A stretch of 64,000 nt of DNA from Pristionchus mayeri (Eukaryota; Nematoda; Chromadorea; Rhabditida; Neodiplogasteridae). A program made the translations under genes and the position numbers. The DNA is taken from contig BTRK01000001.1 in NCBI GenBank assembly GCA_036245805.1, positions 36,094,758 to 36,158,757 on the forward strand, given 5' to 3'. How positions within the stretch are numbered: position 1 is the stretch's first letter; each line of letters begins with the position of its first letter. The notes under the pieces were generated by a model. That model was not told the DNA's origin, searched no databases, and worked only from the letters and a program-made list of their open reading frames with translations. Positions 35,234-45,046 of this stretch are shown one piece after another.

Positions 35234-35327
35234 CTGGAAGGATCAAAGATCAACCTTTATATTTAGAGTGAATTCGCGACGGCGATCCGCCGCCTGAGCG
35301 CACGTGGAGTGAAACGAATAATGTGGT

Positions 35328-35555
35328 GTTAGTTCACAGGAAATGGATATGGAAATGAGAAATATTTGACATCCCGCAATTTCGCATCTCCATTTTCCGT
35401 GGAGCTAGAGACTTGAAATTTTGAATATAAGGTCAGACGGTCGGAAAAATTTATCACCCGAGTTTCAAATCTCTAGCTCCACGGAGAACGGAGATACGCA
35501 ATGGCGGGAATTCAAATGTTTCTCATTTCCGTTTCCACTTCCTGAGAAACAACAG
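35328..35555. mobile_element. Inverted-repeat element, GTTAGTTCTCAGG family, copy 1
   Basis: GTTAGTTCACAGGAAATGGA pairs with the inverted CACTTCCTGAGAAACAAC end. The inner arms CGTGGAGCTAGAGACTTGAA and the inverse also pair. Copy 2 is at 55173-55357. Confidence 0.75.
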
Positions 35556-35590
35556 GGCATGAGTCTTGCGAAGCCATCCCTAGTGTGAAC

Positions 35591-35696
35591 GATAGAGTTC
35601 GAGAAACTTTACACACTCTCTCACCGCTAGACCGGTCTAGAGAGTGTGTGAAATGAAGAGACGAAGACCCGAATTACGAACTCTACATCGCGCATC
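35591..35696. repeat. Hairpin MITE, TAGAGTTCG family
   Basis: TAGAGTTCGAGAAA and TTTACACACTCTCTCACC pair with GAGTGTGTGAAATGAAGAGA and CGAATTACGAACTCTA. No clear target duplication. Confidence 0.7.
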
Positions 35697-36335
35697 TCCA
35701 TTCCCCGTGGAACGACAGAGCGAAGAATTACGTGATGGTGGCTCTGAAGTCGTTCACTGAACGACAGTGATGAAATTATGCAGATATATGCCAATAGGGA
35801 TACATGATTGGAGCTTCCCAGATACCGACCGGGTGTTGCGGTCCTTGTAATGCATGTCCGGTGTGCACAATGAGCAATCCTCGCGAGCAATTGCCAATAT
35901 GAGAGGGCAACGAAAGGTTGGGAGTCAAAGGATTTAGTACAAATAGAGCGATGTTTTTATTATTTCGGAAATTTCGGAAATTTATTTCTGTAATAGCAGT
36001 GCATTATTTCGGAAATATGCGAAATAGAGCGATGAGCATATGGAGCCAGCTGCGAGACAGCTGATAGTAGGGTTCGTGAAGATCAACTGGCTCTTCAGCA
36101 ACTAGTCGACGTGTCCGTCTGGTGATCGGTCGACCGACACTAACTAGTCTGCCCGCCATCTCAAATCGTATTTTCGCCCGTTTCGCCTAGGTTGAGAAGG
36201 GGGTTCGAAGACCAACTTGGTTTGGTCTTATGAGCAATATGGTGGAAGGAAGGTCTATGGGAAGTGGACAATAAGGCGCGACGCCCTCCTTACAGCGGCT
36301 GAAAGACTGCACCGCCGGGCGAAATCAGATGGAGC

Positions 36336-36428
36336 GAGCAATCGTCTGACTCTCTTCAGTTTGCACGCTGTCTCGTCTCTCTGATCGGCGAGAGAGCGTG
36401 CAAACTGAAGAGAGTCAGAAGATTGCTC
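36336..36428. repeat. Hairpin MITE, GAGCAATCG family, perfect 8-bp target duplication
   Basis: GAGCAATCGTCTGACTCTCT with the inner arm CAGTTTGCACGCTGTCTCG. GATGGAGC flanks both sides (36328-36335 and 36429-36436). Confidence 0.85.
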
Positions 36429-36439
36429 GATGGAGCGCA

Positions 36440-37141
36440 TCCCACTTCCATAAACGACTGAACGGAGGAGAATTGCCCAAAAAAAACAAGAGAAGCTATC
36501 TTAGAGCTCCCATTAATTTTATTCTTGCCAATACGAGATATTACATGCCAACACTAGCACTGGCGGGCGACCAATGTATTATTTCGGAAATATGCAGCAA
36601 TTACTCAAATCATGCTTTGGGAGGGTAGATGCATATTAGCCACATAGATAAGGAGCCACATAGATAAAGCGACAGTTCTGCACGTGTATTCGTTAACAGA
36701 TAAACATAATGGAAATGGTAATTCTTGGATGTTTGACTCAACCCCCTCTTCTCCCCTATCATTTCTCATCCCCTTCCCATCACACAGGAGAGATGCGCCC
36801 GAAAATCAGGGAATTATGCCTAGAAATGAGGGAAGTGAAGGAGGAAGGTGGGGCAATTATCCAAGAAATGCAGATGCGCATCGCCTCCTTGCCAACATCA
36901 ACAACTGTAATTCAATTGGCAACATCTCCAAATTTACATTTGGAGATGCGTGGAGTGTCAATTCACAGGAATTAGGTAATTCACGGGAATATGAGGACTA
37001 AAGGCGGGGTAAGAATTATTGCTGGCATGCCTCTCCGCGTACTACCGCCATATCAGGTTACTCGTAAGGGATGGCTTCGGAGACACTTCCTCTCTATATT
37101 ATGTAGGCTCTCTTGCCGGGATAATAAGCGAGAAAGCACAG

Positions 37142-37173
<32 letters not shown>

Positions 37174-37823
37174 GAGTGGCAATTCTTGCGAAACCATCTC
37201 TACTCGACGCCTCAGGCAAGTCAAACAGAAGAAGTAGTTGCTAGATAGTAAAGTATCGATTAGCCGATGTTACGCAAAGACGTCCCTCTCCGTCCCTCGA
37301 TACCCCCCTTTCACCACCCTCTAAAAAAAGGGAAAGGTGCAGCCACGTCAAGCGATTTTACAGTCGTGAACGACTACGCTAGGTGGTGTAGAGCGGTGAG
37401 GCCGACTACTGCTACTACGTAACCCTGCTGTCCAAAGTGCTTCTAGGGAACGTTACCTTTCGCGACCGAGGTCACTGCCAATTTACCGACACCGGGGGGA
37501 TAGGGGGCTTGGTCTGCCCAGGCGGGGCCACCCTCTATATGCCCCCTTCCCTGGTCTTTCTTCGTCTCTCCCACACCACGATTCATAGTGCGCCGGGATT
37601 TGAGACCTTCCCTCACTACTAGTATTATCTCACTTTTGCATGCACGCTATGCGACAAAGCACGAATATCTGTCTAGTCACATCCACAGATGAAAAGGCTT
37701 TTTGTTTGGTGGGTTCGAGTCCCGGCCTCAGCAGTTACTTTTGCCAAGATTGTACACCTCACACCAGTCGAGCAGTGCAATCATCGGACACCTGGATCCT
37801 TCTGCCAAATTTGTATCTTCTTC
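36440..37823. other. Non-coding stretch with dispersed repeats
   Basis: 36745-36880 is a dispersed G-rich repeat copy, and 37147-37174 is a (GA)n microsatellite. GGTGGGTTCGAGTCCCGG at about 37708 resembles a tRNA B-box, a possible SINE remnant. No exon was supported. Confidence 0.4.
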
Positions 37824-37825
37824 TA

Positions 37826-39071
37826 TTGGGGTGTCCGGAAAGTTCGTATAATGCTTCGGAAAAAAGTCAGTTCGCGATCAAATGCAGTGATTGCGCAATC
37901 TGTTTGTCAACAATGTATTGCATCATTCTGATGTTGAGTAGTGAGAGGATTTAATCAGTCTCCTAGTTGCTACATTGATTCTTGTGATGGACTCCCATCT
38001 CTACCTCCGAGCAGTTTTACTTCATTACTACCGTCTTGGTCGATCCGTGAAGGAGGCCCACTCTGCCCTGGCCCAGTCGGGAGGAGCTGACGCCCCCTCC
38101 ATACCCTTCTGCTATAAGTGGTTCTCCCGCTTCAAGAAAGGGGAGTTTGGTCTCGATGATCAACCCCGCTCTGGACGCCCTCCCTCCCTCCCTCGATCAG
38201 CCTCTCGTTCTCCGCACACTGAAGCGCAAGCCCATGGCCAGTGTGCGTGAGTTGAAGAAGGATACTGGTACTCCCAGATCAACGGTGTCCGATATCCTCC
38301 ATCGATCTGGGAAGAAGCCGAAACTCCCACAAGTGATTCCCCATGACCTCTCCCCCGAACAGCTGAAAAATCGTGTTCAAGTCTGTCGGGAATTACTCCA
38401 TCGTAGATCCAATCTTCGATGGGTCAATTCCATCATCGCTACAGATGAGAAGTGGATCACGTACGATCACCCTGTGAGGAGACTGCAATGGGTGGATGCA
38501 GATGAGCAGCCCACGCCCGTCCCGAAGAAGGAAGAGCACGGAAAGAAGGAACTCCTCTGATTCTTCTTCTCAGTGCTCGGTCCCATCTACTGGGAGATCC
38601 TCGCCCCTGGCACCCGCATCAATGCCGACCTCTTCTCTGAACAACTGCAAGATGTCGCGATCAGAGTCCCTCCCAGACTCCTGAACCAGGGCAAAATTCT
38701 TCTTCTGATGGACAATGCTCGCCCACATCGAGCGAAGATGACCCAGAAGAAAATGGACGAGCTGAAGATCGAGAGGATTCACCATCCACCGTATTCCCCG
38801 GATCTCTCCCCATGCGACTACCACTGCTTCCGCTCTCTCTCTGACTTCTGCAAAGGAAAGAAGTTCAAGAATCGAGATGAAGTTGTGAGGGCTTTCGTGA
38901 ACTGGGCGGTCTCGAAGAAACCCGCATTCTGGAAGAGAGGAATCGAGACCCTGCCCAATCGCTGGAGGGAGGTAGTGAGAAAGAAGGGGGCATACATTGG
39001 TCACTGAGAATTGTAAAGCATTGAATAAAATATAAAAACAAAAAATTATACGAACTTTCCGGACACCCCAA
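37826..39071 (+). mobile_element. Full-length mariner element (1246 bp) with perfect 27-bp inverted ends
   Basis: Both ends read TTGGGGTGTCCGGAAAGTTC and continue identically for 27 bp (37826-37852 and, inverted, 39045-39071). TA is duplicated at 37824-37825 and 39072-39073. Length and structure are those of a complete mariner. Confidence 0.95.
37987..39007 (+). pseudogene. Mariner (DD34D) transposase with one frameshift and one stop
   Basis: The reading starts at MDSHLYLRAVLLHYYRLG and has the N-terminal HTH region (FCYKWFSRFKKGEFGLDD). It shifts frame in the CCCTCCC run near 38178-38190, then continues with the first Asp in IATDEKWITYD, an in-frame TGA (38558-38560), the second Asp in LLLMDNARPHRA and the third in YSPDLSPCDYH. 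The second and third Asp are separated by 34 residues, the DD34D signature of true mariners. The end is KKGAYIGH then stop, as usual. Apart from the two lesions it is complete (about 340 codons), so inactivation looks recent. Identical inverted ends mean it could still be mobilised in trans. Confidence 0.9.
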
Positions 39072-39353
39072 TATCGTATAATCCTCCAGAGTAGTGATCG
39101 AAATTTATTAAAACGACATGTATGGACACAAGTAAGCAAGGCAGAAGAAAGATATCAAAGAATGCGGGGTATAAGGTATACGGTAAGGTTACGGTAGGCA
39201 TACGGTAGGTTCATTCATTCATTCATTCATTCGTTTATTCCGTTAGGTGGGAGTTCAAGAAATAACGAGAGGGTATACAAGAAACGGATGTCCGTCGATT
39301 GGATCGAATCGGTTGAAGGTTGCTAGGCAGCAAGGGTAGGGGAGGGGACGGGA

Positions 39354-42251
39354 TCAAAGATCAAGCCGAGTGGCAATAATAGACGGGGGATAAAAAGTGG
39401 GGGGTTGTGAACGGATATAACTAGAAAATACACTATGCGAAGAACTAACATATTCTATGGGAAGAGCATTCCAAATGGACATGGTTCTAGATACAAGAGT
39501 GGAACAAGAATTATTTGGTATGAAAGGTAAAGATATACGAAGTGGGTGTGCATTTCTGAGGGGGCGAGTGAGTGGCGCGCGTGTAAGTAGAGAAGAAATA
39601 TCAAGAGAATAACGGCTGTGGATAATCGAATGGAGGAATAATATATCAATTATGAACCTACGGCGTTCTAAAGTCATTAGATTAAGCTCATGGAGCCGAT
39701 GCTTATATGATATAGGAGGGAGGGAACAGCGTACATACATTCTGCGGGTATAGTCACGCTGAACTCTTTCAAGCTCTTTAGTCAATGCTACACTATGTAT
39801 AGGATTCCAGATAATGGAGCAATATTCGAGATTTGGGAGGATGAAAGTATTATACGATTTGAGATATAACTCAATAGAATTGCTACGAAAGGATTTAAAA
39901 ATTAGATTAGATTTGGTACGGGCTTTAGAAATAATTTTACTAATATGGGATGAGAAAGAAAGAGAAGGGGAGAAATGCACTCCTAGATCTTTAATGATAC
40001 ATTTACTTGGGTCATTGCTAGGCTCGTTTAAGATAACACCGTTAATGGTGAATAGTTTACGGGGATTATGTCGGCCATAGTGAACAATGTGACATTTAGT
40101 TTCAGAAACGCCAAGATTCCACTGCGAGGACCAGTTAGAAACAATATCTAGAGCGGATTGCAAGTCATCTGAGAACAGAGGGGCTTCAGCGAACAACTTG
40201 AGGTCGTCTGCATACACAGAATAATAAATGGAGGCCGGGAATTTTACACAGATATCATTGATAAATATGATGAAGAGGAGAGGCCCGAGACAAGATCCCT
40301 GTGGCACGCCAGATATGACCGGGGATGGTGGGGAAAATGAAGTGTCAATAAATACGGATTGCGTACGACCAGAGAGATATGAATGGAACCATGATACAGT
40401 GTGATTAGAGATGCCTAACTCGGACAATTTATGTAACAATAATCTATGATCAATAGAATCAAAAGCTTTTCTGAAATCTATGTAAATTGTGTCAAAAGGA
40501 GAGCCATGCTTAGAGATGCGGAGATAATGTGCATAAGTCTCAGCAAGATTAGTGGAAGTTGATCTACAATTTCTGAAACCAGATTGGTGAGGGTCAAATA
40601 AGTTGTTCTGGTCAAGAAACGCCGTAATTTTACCTATGATAATCGTCTCAAAAACTTTACACACAGATGAAGTAAGTGAAATAGGACGAAAATCTGTTAT
40701 AGAGTTACTAGATTTTTTTGGAATAGGTTTAACTAAAGCTTGACGCCATTGAAATGGCACTTGGGAGGTAAGCAGAGACTTGTTAAAAATAGTAAGGAGA
40801 GGAGATACAACAGATAATCTACACCTCGAAAGAACTATACTGGGAATAGTGTCGGGAGTAACATTCACTTTGGGGGCAAGCTTACTAAGTGCACAGATAA
40901 CATCCACGTAAGAAATTGAAGGGAGATCGAAAATGAAAGAAGGGGAAGGGAGAGGGAGTGGGGACGATTGGGGAGGGCTAAAGACAGAAGAAAAGAATTT
41001 TTCAAAAGCTACACACTTCTGGTCATTAGATGTCAGTACGGAACCATCAGAATCAACGATTCCAGAAGGAGTGGTCTTGGGAGTACTCAATTTCTCCTTG
41101 CAATAATTATAGAAAAGCTTAGGATTGGAGGACATAACAATACGATTTTCAAGGGAGCAATGAAATCTATTTAGGGCAGAATTAAAACGCTGGGTCATAA
41201 TAGCACATGCACGACTGTTTGGAGCAACTCTAGTTAATGTCTTACATTTCCCGTAAATAATTTTTAAAGTTCGTGGATATCTAGAGAAAGGGGAAGGTTT
41301 AGAGAGAGGAACAAATGTGTCTAAAACGTTATTTAGAAAGGCAACAAAATATGTATAAGATTGGTGGGTATCACGATTGCTCAAAGCGTGGGTCCAGTCA
41401 TGAAAGTGTATACAGTCATTAATCGAGATCCAATCAGCTAATCTATAGTTACGGGATGGAGCACAAACATTCTGAGGAGGACGGGGAATGCGAAGGTCAA
41501 ATGTCACACTGAGATGGTCACTAAGTGCAGTGGCAGGAGACACATTACATATAATATTCTCATTACAAAATAATAGATCTAAATAGCTATTGAGCCTACT
41601 AGGGAAAGAGACAAACTGATTAAAGTGATGGTCTGACACGAAATCTAGTAGGTCATTTTGGTTTGGAGAAGAAAGAGAGGGCCAATCAACATTAGGAAAA
41701 TTGAAATCACCAATTAAAATACAAGGAAAATCAACCGAAATATGAGTTTCTAAATTCAAAAGAAGTTGAATAAGAGAGTCATTAGGGGCGGAAGGAGATC
41801 TATAAATAGTAAAAAATCTAATTTTCCTATAAGGGAGAGACGGGGAGTAATCTAAATGAATATCAACTACACACGACTCGACAAGTGGTGAAGAAAAGGT
41901 AGAAATAAGTATGGGATTCAAAGAATTATGAACTAGACACGCGACGCCACCACCCCTACCGTAATCAGCAGAAGTAACGCGATCGCATCGAAAAGGCAAA
42001 AAATCAGGAAAACCGCCAACAAGGAGAGAGTCGCTATCACTATTATCTAACCAAGTCTCAGATATGCAAATGATGCGGTACTCATGAGAAGCGATCAAGA
42101 ATGAAAGCTGAGGGGATTTACATCGAATGGAACGAGCATTAGCATAGAATACGGAGACAGGAGAGTTTCTAGAGTGACGTGTACTTAATATCGATCGATT
42201 GTGTGTTGACCTAACGAGGGAATGACTAGAGAGTGAGGGGAGGGGAGACAA
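39354..42251 (-). CDS. LINE ORF2: AP endonuclease and reverse transcriptase
   Basis: About 965 residues. N-terminal apurinic endonuclease: VFYANARSIRCK, ISETWLDNSDSD, LIGDFNFPNVDW and the catalytic SDHLSV (roughly residues 30-265). RT domain: FRPISLTSSVCKVFE, DPHQSGFRNCRS, IYIDFRKAFDSIDH, SGVPQGSCLGPLLFIIF and the active-site YADD (roughly 490-780). The C-terminal region has CSIIWNPIHSVALTKELE, as in CR1-clade proteins. The frame opens directly after the ORF1 stop and is the same frame. The first codon counted here is TTG, not ATG, and the first Met lies in the linker between endonuclease and RT (AIMTQRF). Translation therefore cannot begin at an AUG and still include the endonuclease. Confidence 0.9.
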   Translation of the reverse strand: MSPLPSLSSHSLVRSTHNRSILSTRHSRNSPVSVFYANARSIRCKSPQLSFLIASHEYRIICISETWLDNSDSDSLLVGGFPDFLPFRCDRVTSADYGRGGGVACLVHNSLNPILISTFSSPLVESCVVDIHLDYSPSLPYRKIRFFTIYRSPSAPNDSLIQLLLNLETHISVDFPCILIGDFNFPNVDWPSLSSPNQNDLLDFVSDHHFNQFVSFPSRLNSYLDLLFCNENIICNVSPATALSDHLSVTFDLRIPRPPQNVCAPSRNYRLADWISINDCIHFHDWTHALSNRDTHQSYTYFVAFLNNVLDTFVPLSKPSPFSRYPRTLKIIYGKCKTLTRVAPNSRACAIMTQRFNSALNRFHCSLENRIVMSSNPKLFYNYCKEKLSTPKTTPSGIVDSDGSVLTSNDQKCVAFEKFFSSVFSPPQSSPLPLPSPSFIFDLPSISYVDVICALSKLAPKVNVTPDTIPSIVLSRCRLSVVSPLLTIFNKSLLTSQVPFQWRQALVKPIPKKSSNSITDFRPISLTSSVCKVFETIIIGKITAFLDQNNLFDPHQSGFRNCRSTSTNLAETYAHYLRISKHGSPFDTIYIDFRKAFDSIDHRLLLHKLSELGISNHTVSWFHSYLSGRTQSVFIDTSFSPPSPVISGVPQGSCLGPLLFIIFINDICVKFPASIYYSVYADDLKLFAEAPLFSDDLQSALDIVSNWSSQWNLGVSETKCHIVHYGRHNPRKLFTINGVILNEPSNDPSKCIIKDLGVHFSPSLSFSSHISKIISKARTKSNLIFKSFRSNSIELYLKSYNTFILPNLEYCSIIWNPIHSVALTKELERVQRDYTRRMYVRCSLPPISYKHRLHELNLMTLERRRFIIDILFLHSIIHSRYSLDISSLLTRAPLTRPLRNAHPLRISLPFIPNNSCSTLVSRTMSIWNALPIEYVSSSHSVFSSYIRSQPPTFYPPSIIATRLDL

Positions 42252-42284
42252 GAGTGGAAGTATGGTACCCTTGCTGCCACTGTC

Positions 42285-43160
42285 CTATCCTCTCCTCGTT
42301 GTCACGTGGTCAGTGCGGGAAGGCGCGATTGCAGCCGGTTCGGGAGTCGAGGGAATGGAGGCAGCAGAGGGAGCAGAAGAGGGAGTTCCGGAGTGTCCTG
42401 GATAAGGGAGATCGGCAGAAGAGGTCTTACTAGTGCGAGAGAGTCCGTAACGGGGAGGGAGCGGGCGAGGGGTACGGTAATTGATCAGAGTGAAGTCGCG
42501 CACTCCGCACACAATCATGCGAGCTTCAAGATTGCGTCGCATGGCCTCAGCGCGCGCTTCCTTCTCCAAGGACAGCTGAGTGGGAGTCAGGTCCTTCCTG
42601 ATAAAGGCAAGAGAGTCCTTGAAGGGAGAGGGACGGCCTGGCTTTCCACGAATTCCAGAGAGGAGGGCATCACGAGTAGTCTTGTCCGGGCAGCTTATCT
42701 TGAGAGGGCGAGTACCGGGAGGACGATCAGGAGGATGGCGGTGATGAGAAATCTTCTTCTCATCCCACGCCTTCTTCACCGCATCACTGCCCGAGTACTG
42801 GACGAGGTCAGCGATGAGCTTCTCGTCGGCAGCTGCTCCCTCCTTCAGGTTCTCCTTGTGTCCAATGACGACTGCCCTTGTTTCTTTATCCTCGTACTCC
42901 GCCCTGTCAGAGATTACACGAGAGCACGACTCGTACACAACGCGTGCCACGTCGAGAGTGGGGGCGAGTGAGGTGGGGGCAGGGGGAGGATTGGCGAGAG
43001 AGAGGGTCTGGAGAAGGGCGCGTACATCAGAGAGCATGGCCATGACAGCGTCTACTTTGCAAGAAAGCGCGTCCACGCTTTCCTGGGAGGCGACTCGCAC
43101 CGAATTGGGTTTGGCGGCAGCAGGGAGAGGGGCCTTGAGAGGGGTCCTGGTTCCCGACAT
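42285..43160 (-). CDS. LINE ORF1 nucleic-acid-binding protein
   Basis: It starts at ATG 43160-43158 (MSGTRTPLKAPLPAAA), 291 residues, and ends at TAG 42287-42285. It has a Pro/Ala-rich N-terminus, a predicted helical stretch (ALSCKVDAVMAMLSDV), then a basic segment with RPLKISCPDKTTRDALL and FIRKDLTPTQLSLEKEARAE, which matches the RRM-like C-terminal organisation of ORF1p in CR1/L1-like LINEs. The C-terminal tail is Pro/Ser-rich. Known role: RNA chaperone coating the element RNA. The stop codon is in the ORF2 frame, 11 codons before the point used as the ORF2 start. Confidence 0.8.
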   Translation of the reverse strand: MSGTRTPLKAPLPAAAKPNSVRVASQESVDALSCKVDAVMAMLSDVRALLQTLSLANPPPAPTSLAPTLDVARVVYESCSRVISDRAEYEDKETRAVVIGHKENLKEGAAADEKLIADLVQYSGSDAVKKAWDEKKISHHRHPPDRPPGTRPLKISCPDKTTRDALLSGIRGKPGRPSPFKDSLAFIRKDLTPTQLSLEKEARAEAMRRNLEARMIVCGVRDFTLINYRTPRPLPPRYGLSRTSKTSSADLPYPGHSGTPSSAPSAASIPSTPEPAAIAPSRTDHVTTRRG

Positions 43161-43499
43161 CGCGCAGGGGAGAAAGCGTTGAAAAGTGTCCCACCTGGTC
43201 GAGTGGGATTAGACCACCTCCGTCGGCTTCCCACGTGCCGACTAGCGAAGACCAGGTAGATCAGCGACGGCGAGAAAGGGGAGGAAGTCGAGGCGAGAGG
43301 AGAGGGAAGGCAATTTCCCTAATCCGGGAGCGAGGGGGGAGACGACCGCTCGCGACGGAGACAAAGACTAGACTGACTGGTTCCGTTCCGTGTCTATCCT
43401 TAAATCTGATTGATTCCATCAAGTTGACGGTCCTCACTGTATCTGCTCCCACAATCCAAATAGTGAACGAAATTCATTAAAACGCTTCTCATACTTCGC

Positions 43500-43650
43500 T
43501 TCTTATCCTTAACTGATTCCAAGCTGATTAGTTTGATGCGATGTTAAAAATAGCTGCTAAGATCGGATCTTTGCATGTTTTCCCAGCAGAAATTTGACAA
43601 AGATCCGATCTTTGCGCTGATTTTTAACGCCACATAACCCTCGCCTATCT
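43500..43650. repeat. Inverted repeat with AAGATCGGATCTTT core
   Basis: GATGTTAAAAATAGCTGC and AAGATCGGATCTTTGC pair with AAAGATCCGATCTTTGCG and TGATTTTTAACGC (about 43539-43632). Confidence 0.6.
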
Positions 43651-43885
43651 AATCCCACAATCAAGTCAAGCAGCAAACTCATCGGATACTTGAATTTTGT
43701 TCTTCTGACAAATCGAACTGATCGACATTTATTAAAACGCTTATTAAAAACTCATACTTCAAAAATTAGAACACAACAGAGTGACGAGATAAGAAAAGAT
43801 AAAAGAGGCTGAACTTTGCACCCGATTAGACTGCGAGGATCGGAATTGCGAAAGAACTGGGAAAGTCAGGGATGGAGTACGGGAA

Positions 43886-43980
43886 ACGGGTACTTGGTCG
43901 AATGAGAATCATGACGTCATCCCTCCTTTGATATATCAAAGGCTGCATGGTGTCAAAGTTCTCATCCGAAATAGCACCGG
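43886..43980. repeat. TGACGTCA-type palindrome
   Basis: CGAATGAGAATCATGACGTC and CTTTGATATATCAAAG, then GGTGTCAAAGTTCTCATCCG. A family member slightly diverged from 47054-47143. Confidence 0.55.
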
Positions 43981-43992
43981 GAAACGATACCA

Positions 43993-44053
43993 CGCTCTCT
44001 TCATTCTCCACTCTCTCTCGCAGGGTCGAGTGGTGAGAGTGTGGAAAATGAAG
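43993..44053. repeat. Degenerate hairpin MITE arm pair
   Basis: CTCTTCATTCTCCACTCTCT pairs imperfectly with GAGAGTGTGGAAAATGAAG. Confidence 0.45.
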
Positions 44054-45046
44054 TAGGTCCGTTACTCAAACCCTAGAAGCAATCGTAACAAGGGAGCACA
44101 CTGGAGAACGGGGAAGGGGAGAGAGGCGTAACTTCGAATACTAAAACTATTGATGATCACGAACTGAATTTACGAAGATAGAACAGGAGAGGGGAAGGAG
44201 GGAAAAGGGATAGGCATAACCTATCTGACTTCAATCAATACCTGAACTAGTGAGGCTAGAAAACAGGGATGTGATAGAGGAAAGAAAGAGTGGTCTAGTC
44301 TGAGCATCGCAAATCATTGATCACCACTTACTAGGAAGGACAAGGAGGAAGTACGAAATAAAACAATTGATGAGGTTATAACTATCAGGCTTCTTGACCA
44401 ATCAATTACTGAACACGCACAAAAACACGGGACTAAACACGGAGGAAAACGAGAAAAAGAGCGCGTCTGTAAACGTCAAACAATTGCGGACTTCCGTAAA
44501 ATAGATCAAGGGTAACTGGTGTAAACAGGGGGAGACACGATATGAGAACAACCGGCAGCTTCTAACAATTGCAATCATGAGTAAATCAGATCAATGATAA
44601 CTGAATTGATAGCTACAAAAAAAGATGGAGATACGATATAAGAACAGCAAGCATCTTCTATCAACTACGATCAGACGTTCATTAGACTAATGATAACTGA
44701 GGAATCGGCATAAAAAGGGGGGAGATACAAGAACAAATCAGAGGGAAATCGGATAATAAATGAGACAGTAAGGGGGAGATAGGAGATAAGGTCAACGTGA
44801 CTAACAACTGAAGTGGGAAGTGAATAATAAGACTGAAAACGCTGGAAGGGGAGGGGCAGGTATGGGGATTTAGCAATGGTCTGACTCTCCTCATACTCTC
44901 TGGTTGGTTAGAGAATCGGACGGTTACTCAGGGGGACTTAAACAGGGGCGGGCACAGAGGGGAATGGAGGGGGCCAGAGGGTGGATGGGACTGCCCCAGG
45001 AGGGGGAAAGGAGGGAAGGGGGCGGGGCTTGCTTCTCCTCATCTTC
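44054..45046. other. Intergenic region 3' of the ZIP gene
   Basis: Purine-rich, with a partial hairpin arm at 44874-44930 (GCAATGGTCTGACTCTCC). No exon was supported. Confidence 0.4.

Larger units (their letters stand above)
39210..43400 (-). mobile_element. CR1-like non-LTR retrotransposon, apparently full length
   Basis: On the minus strand there are a GC-rich 5' leader above 43160, ORF1, ORF2, a short 3' UTR and a terminal tandem GAAT/ATTC run at 39210-39232 instead of poly(A). Short tandem 3' repeats are typical of CR1-clade LINEs. The 5' boundary is approximate. Both ORFs are open with no frameshift. Confidence 0.85.

Noticed and set aside
39354..42251. ORF2 start at 42251 as a true start codon
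   Set aside because: The codon there is TTG. It is simply the first open codon region after the ORF1 stop, and no ATG is available.
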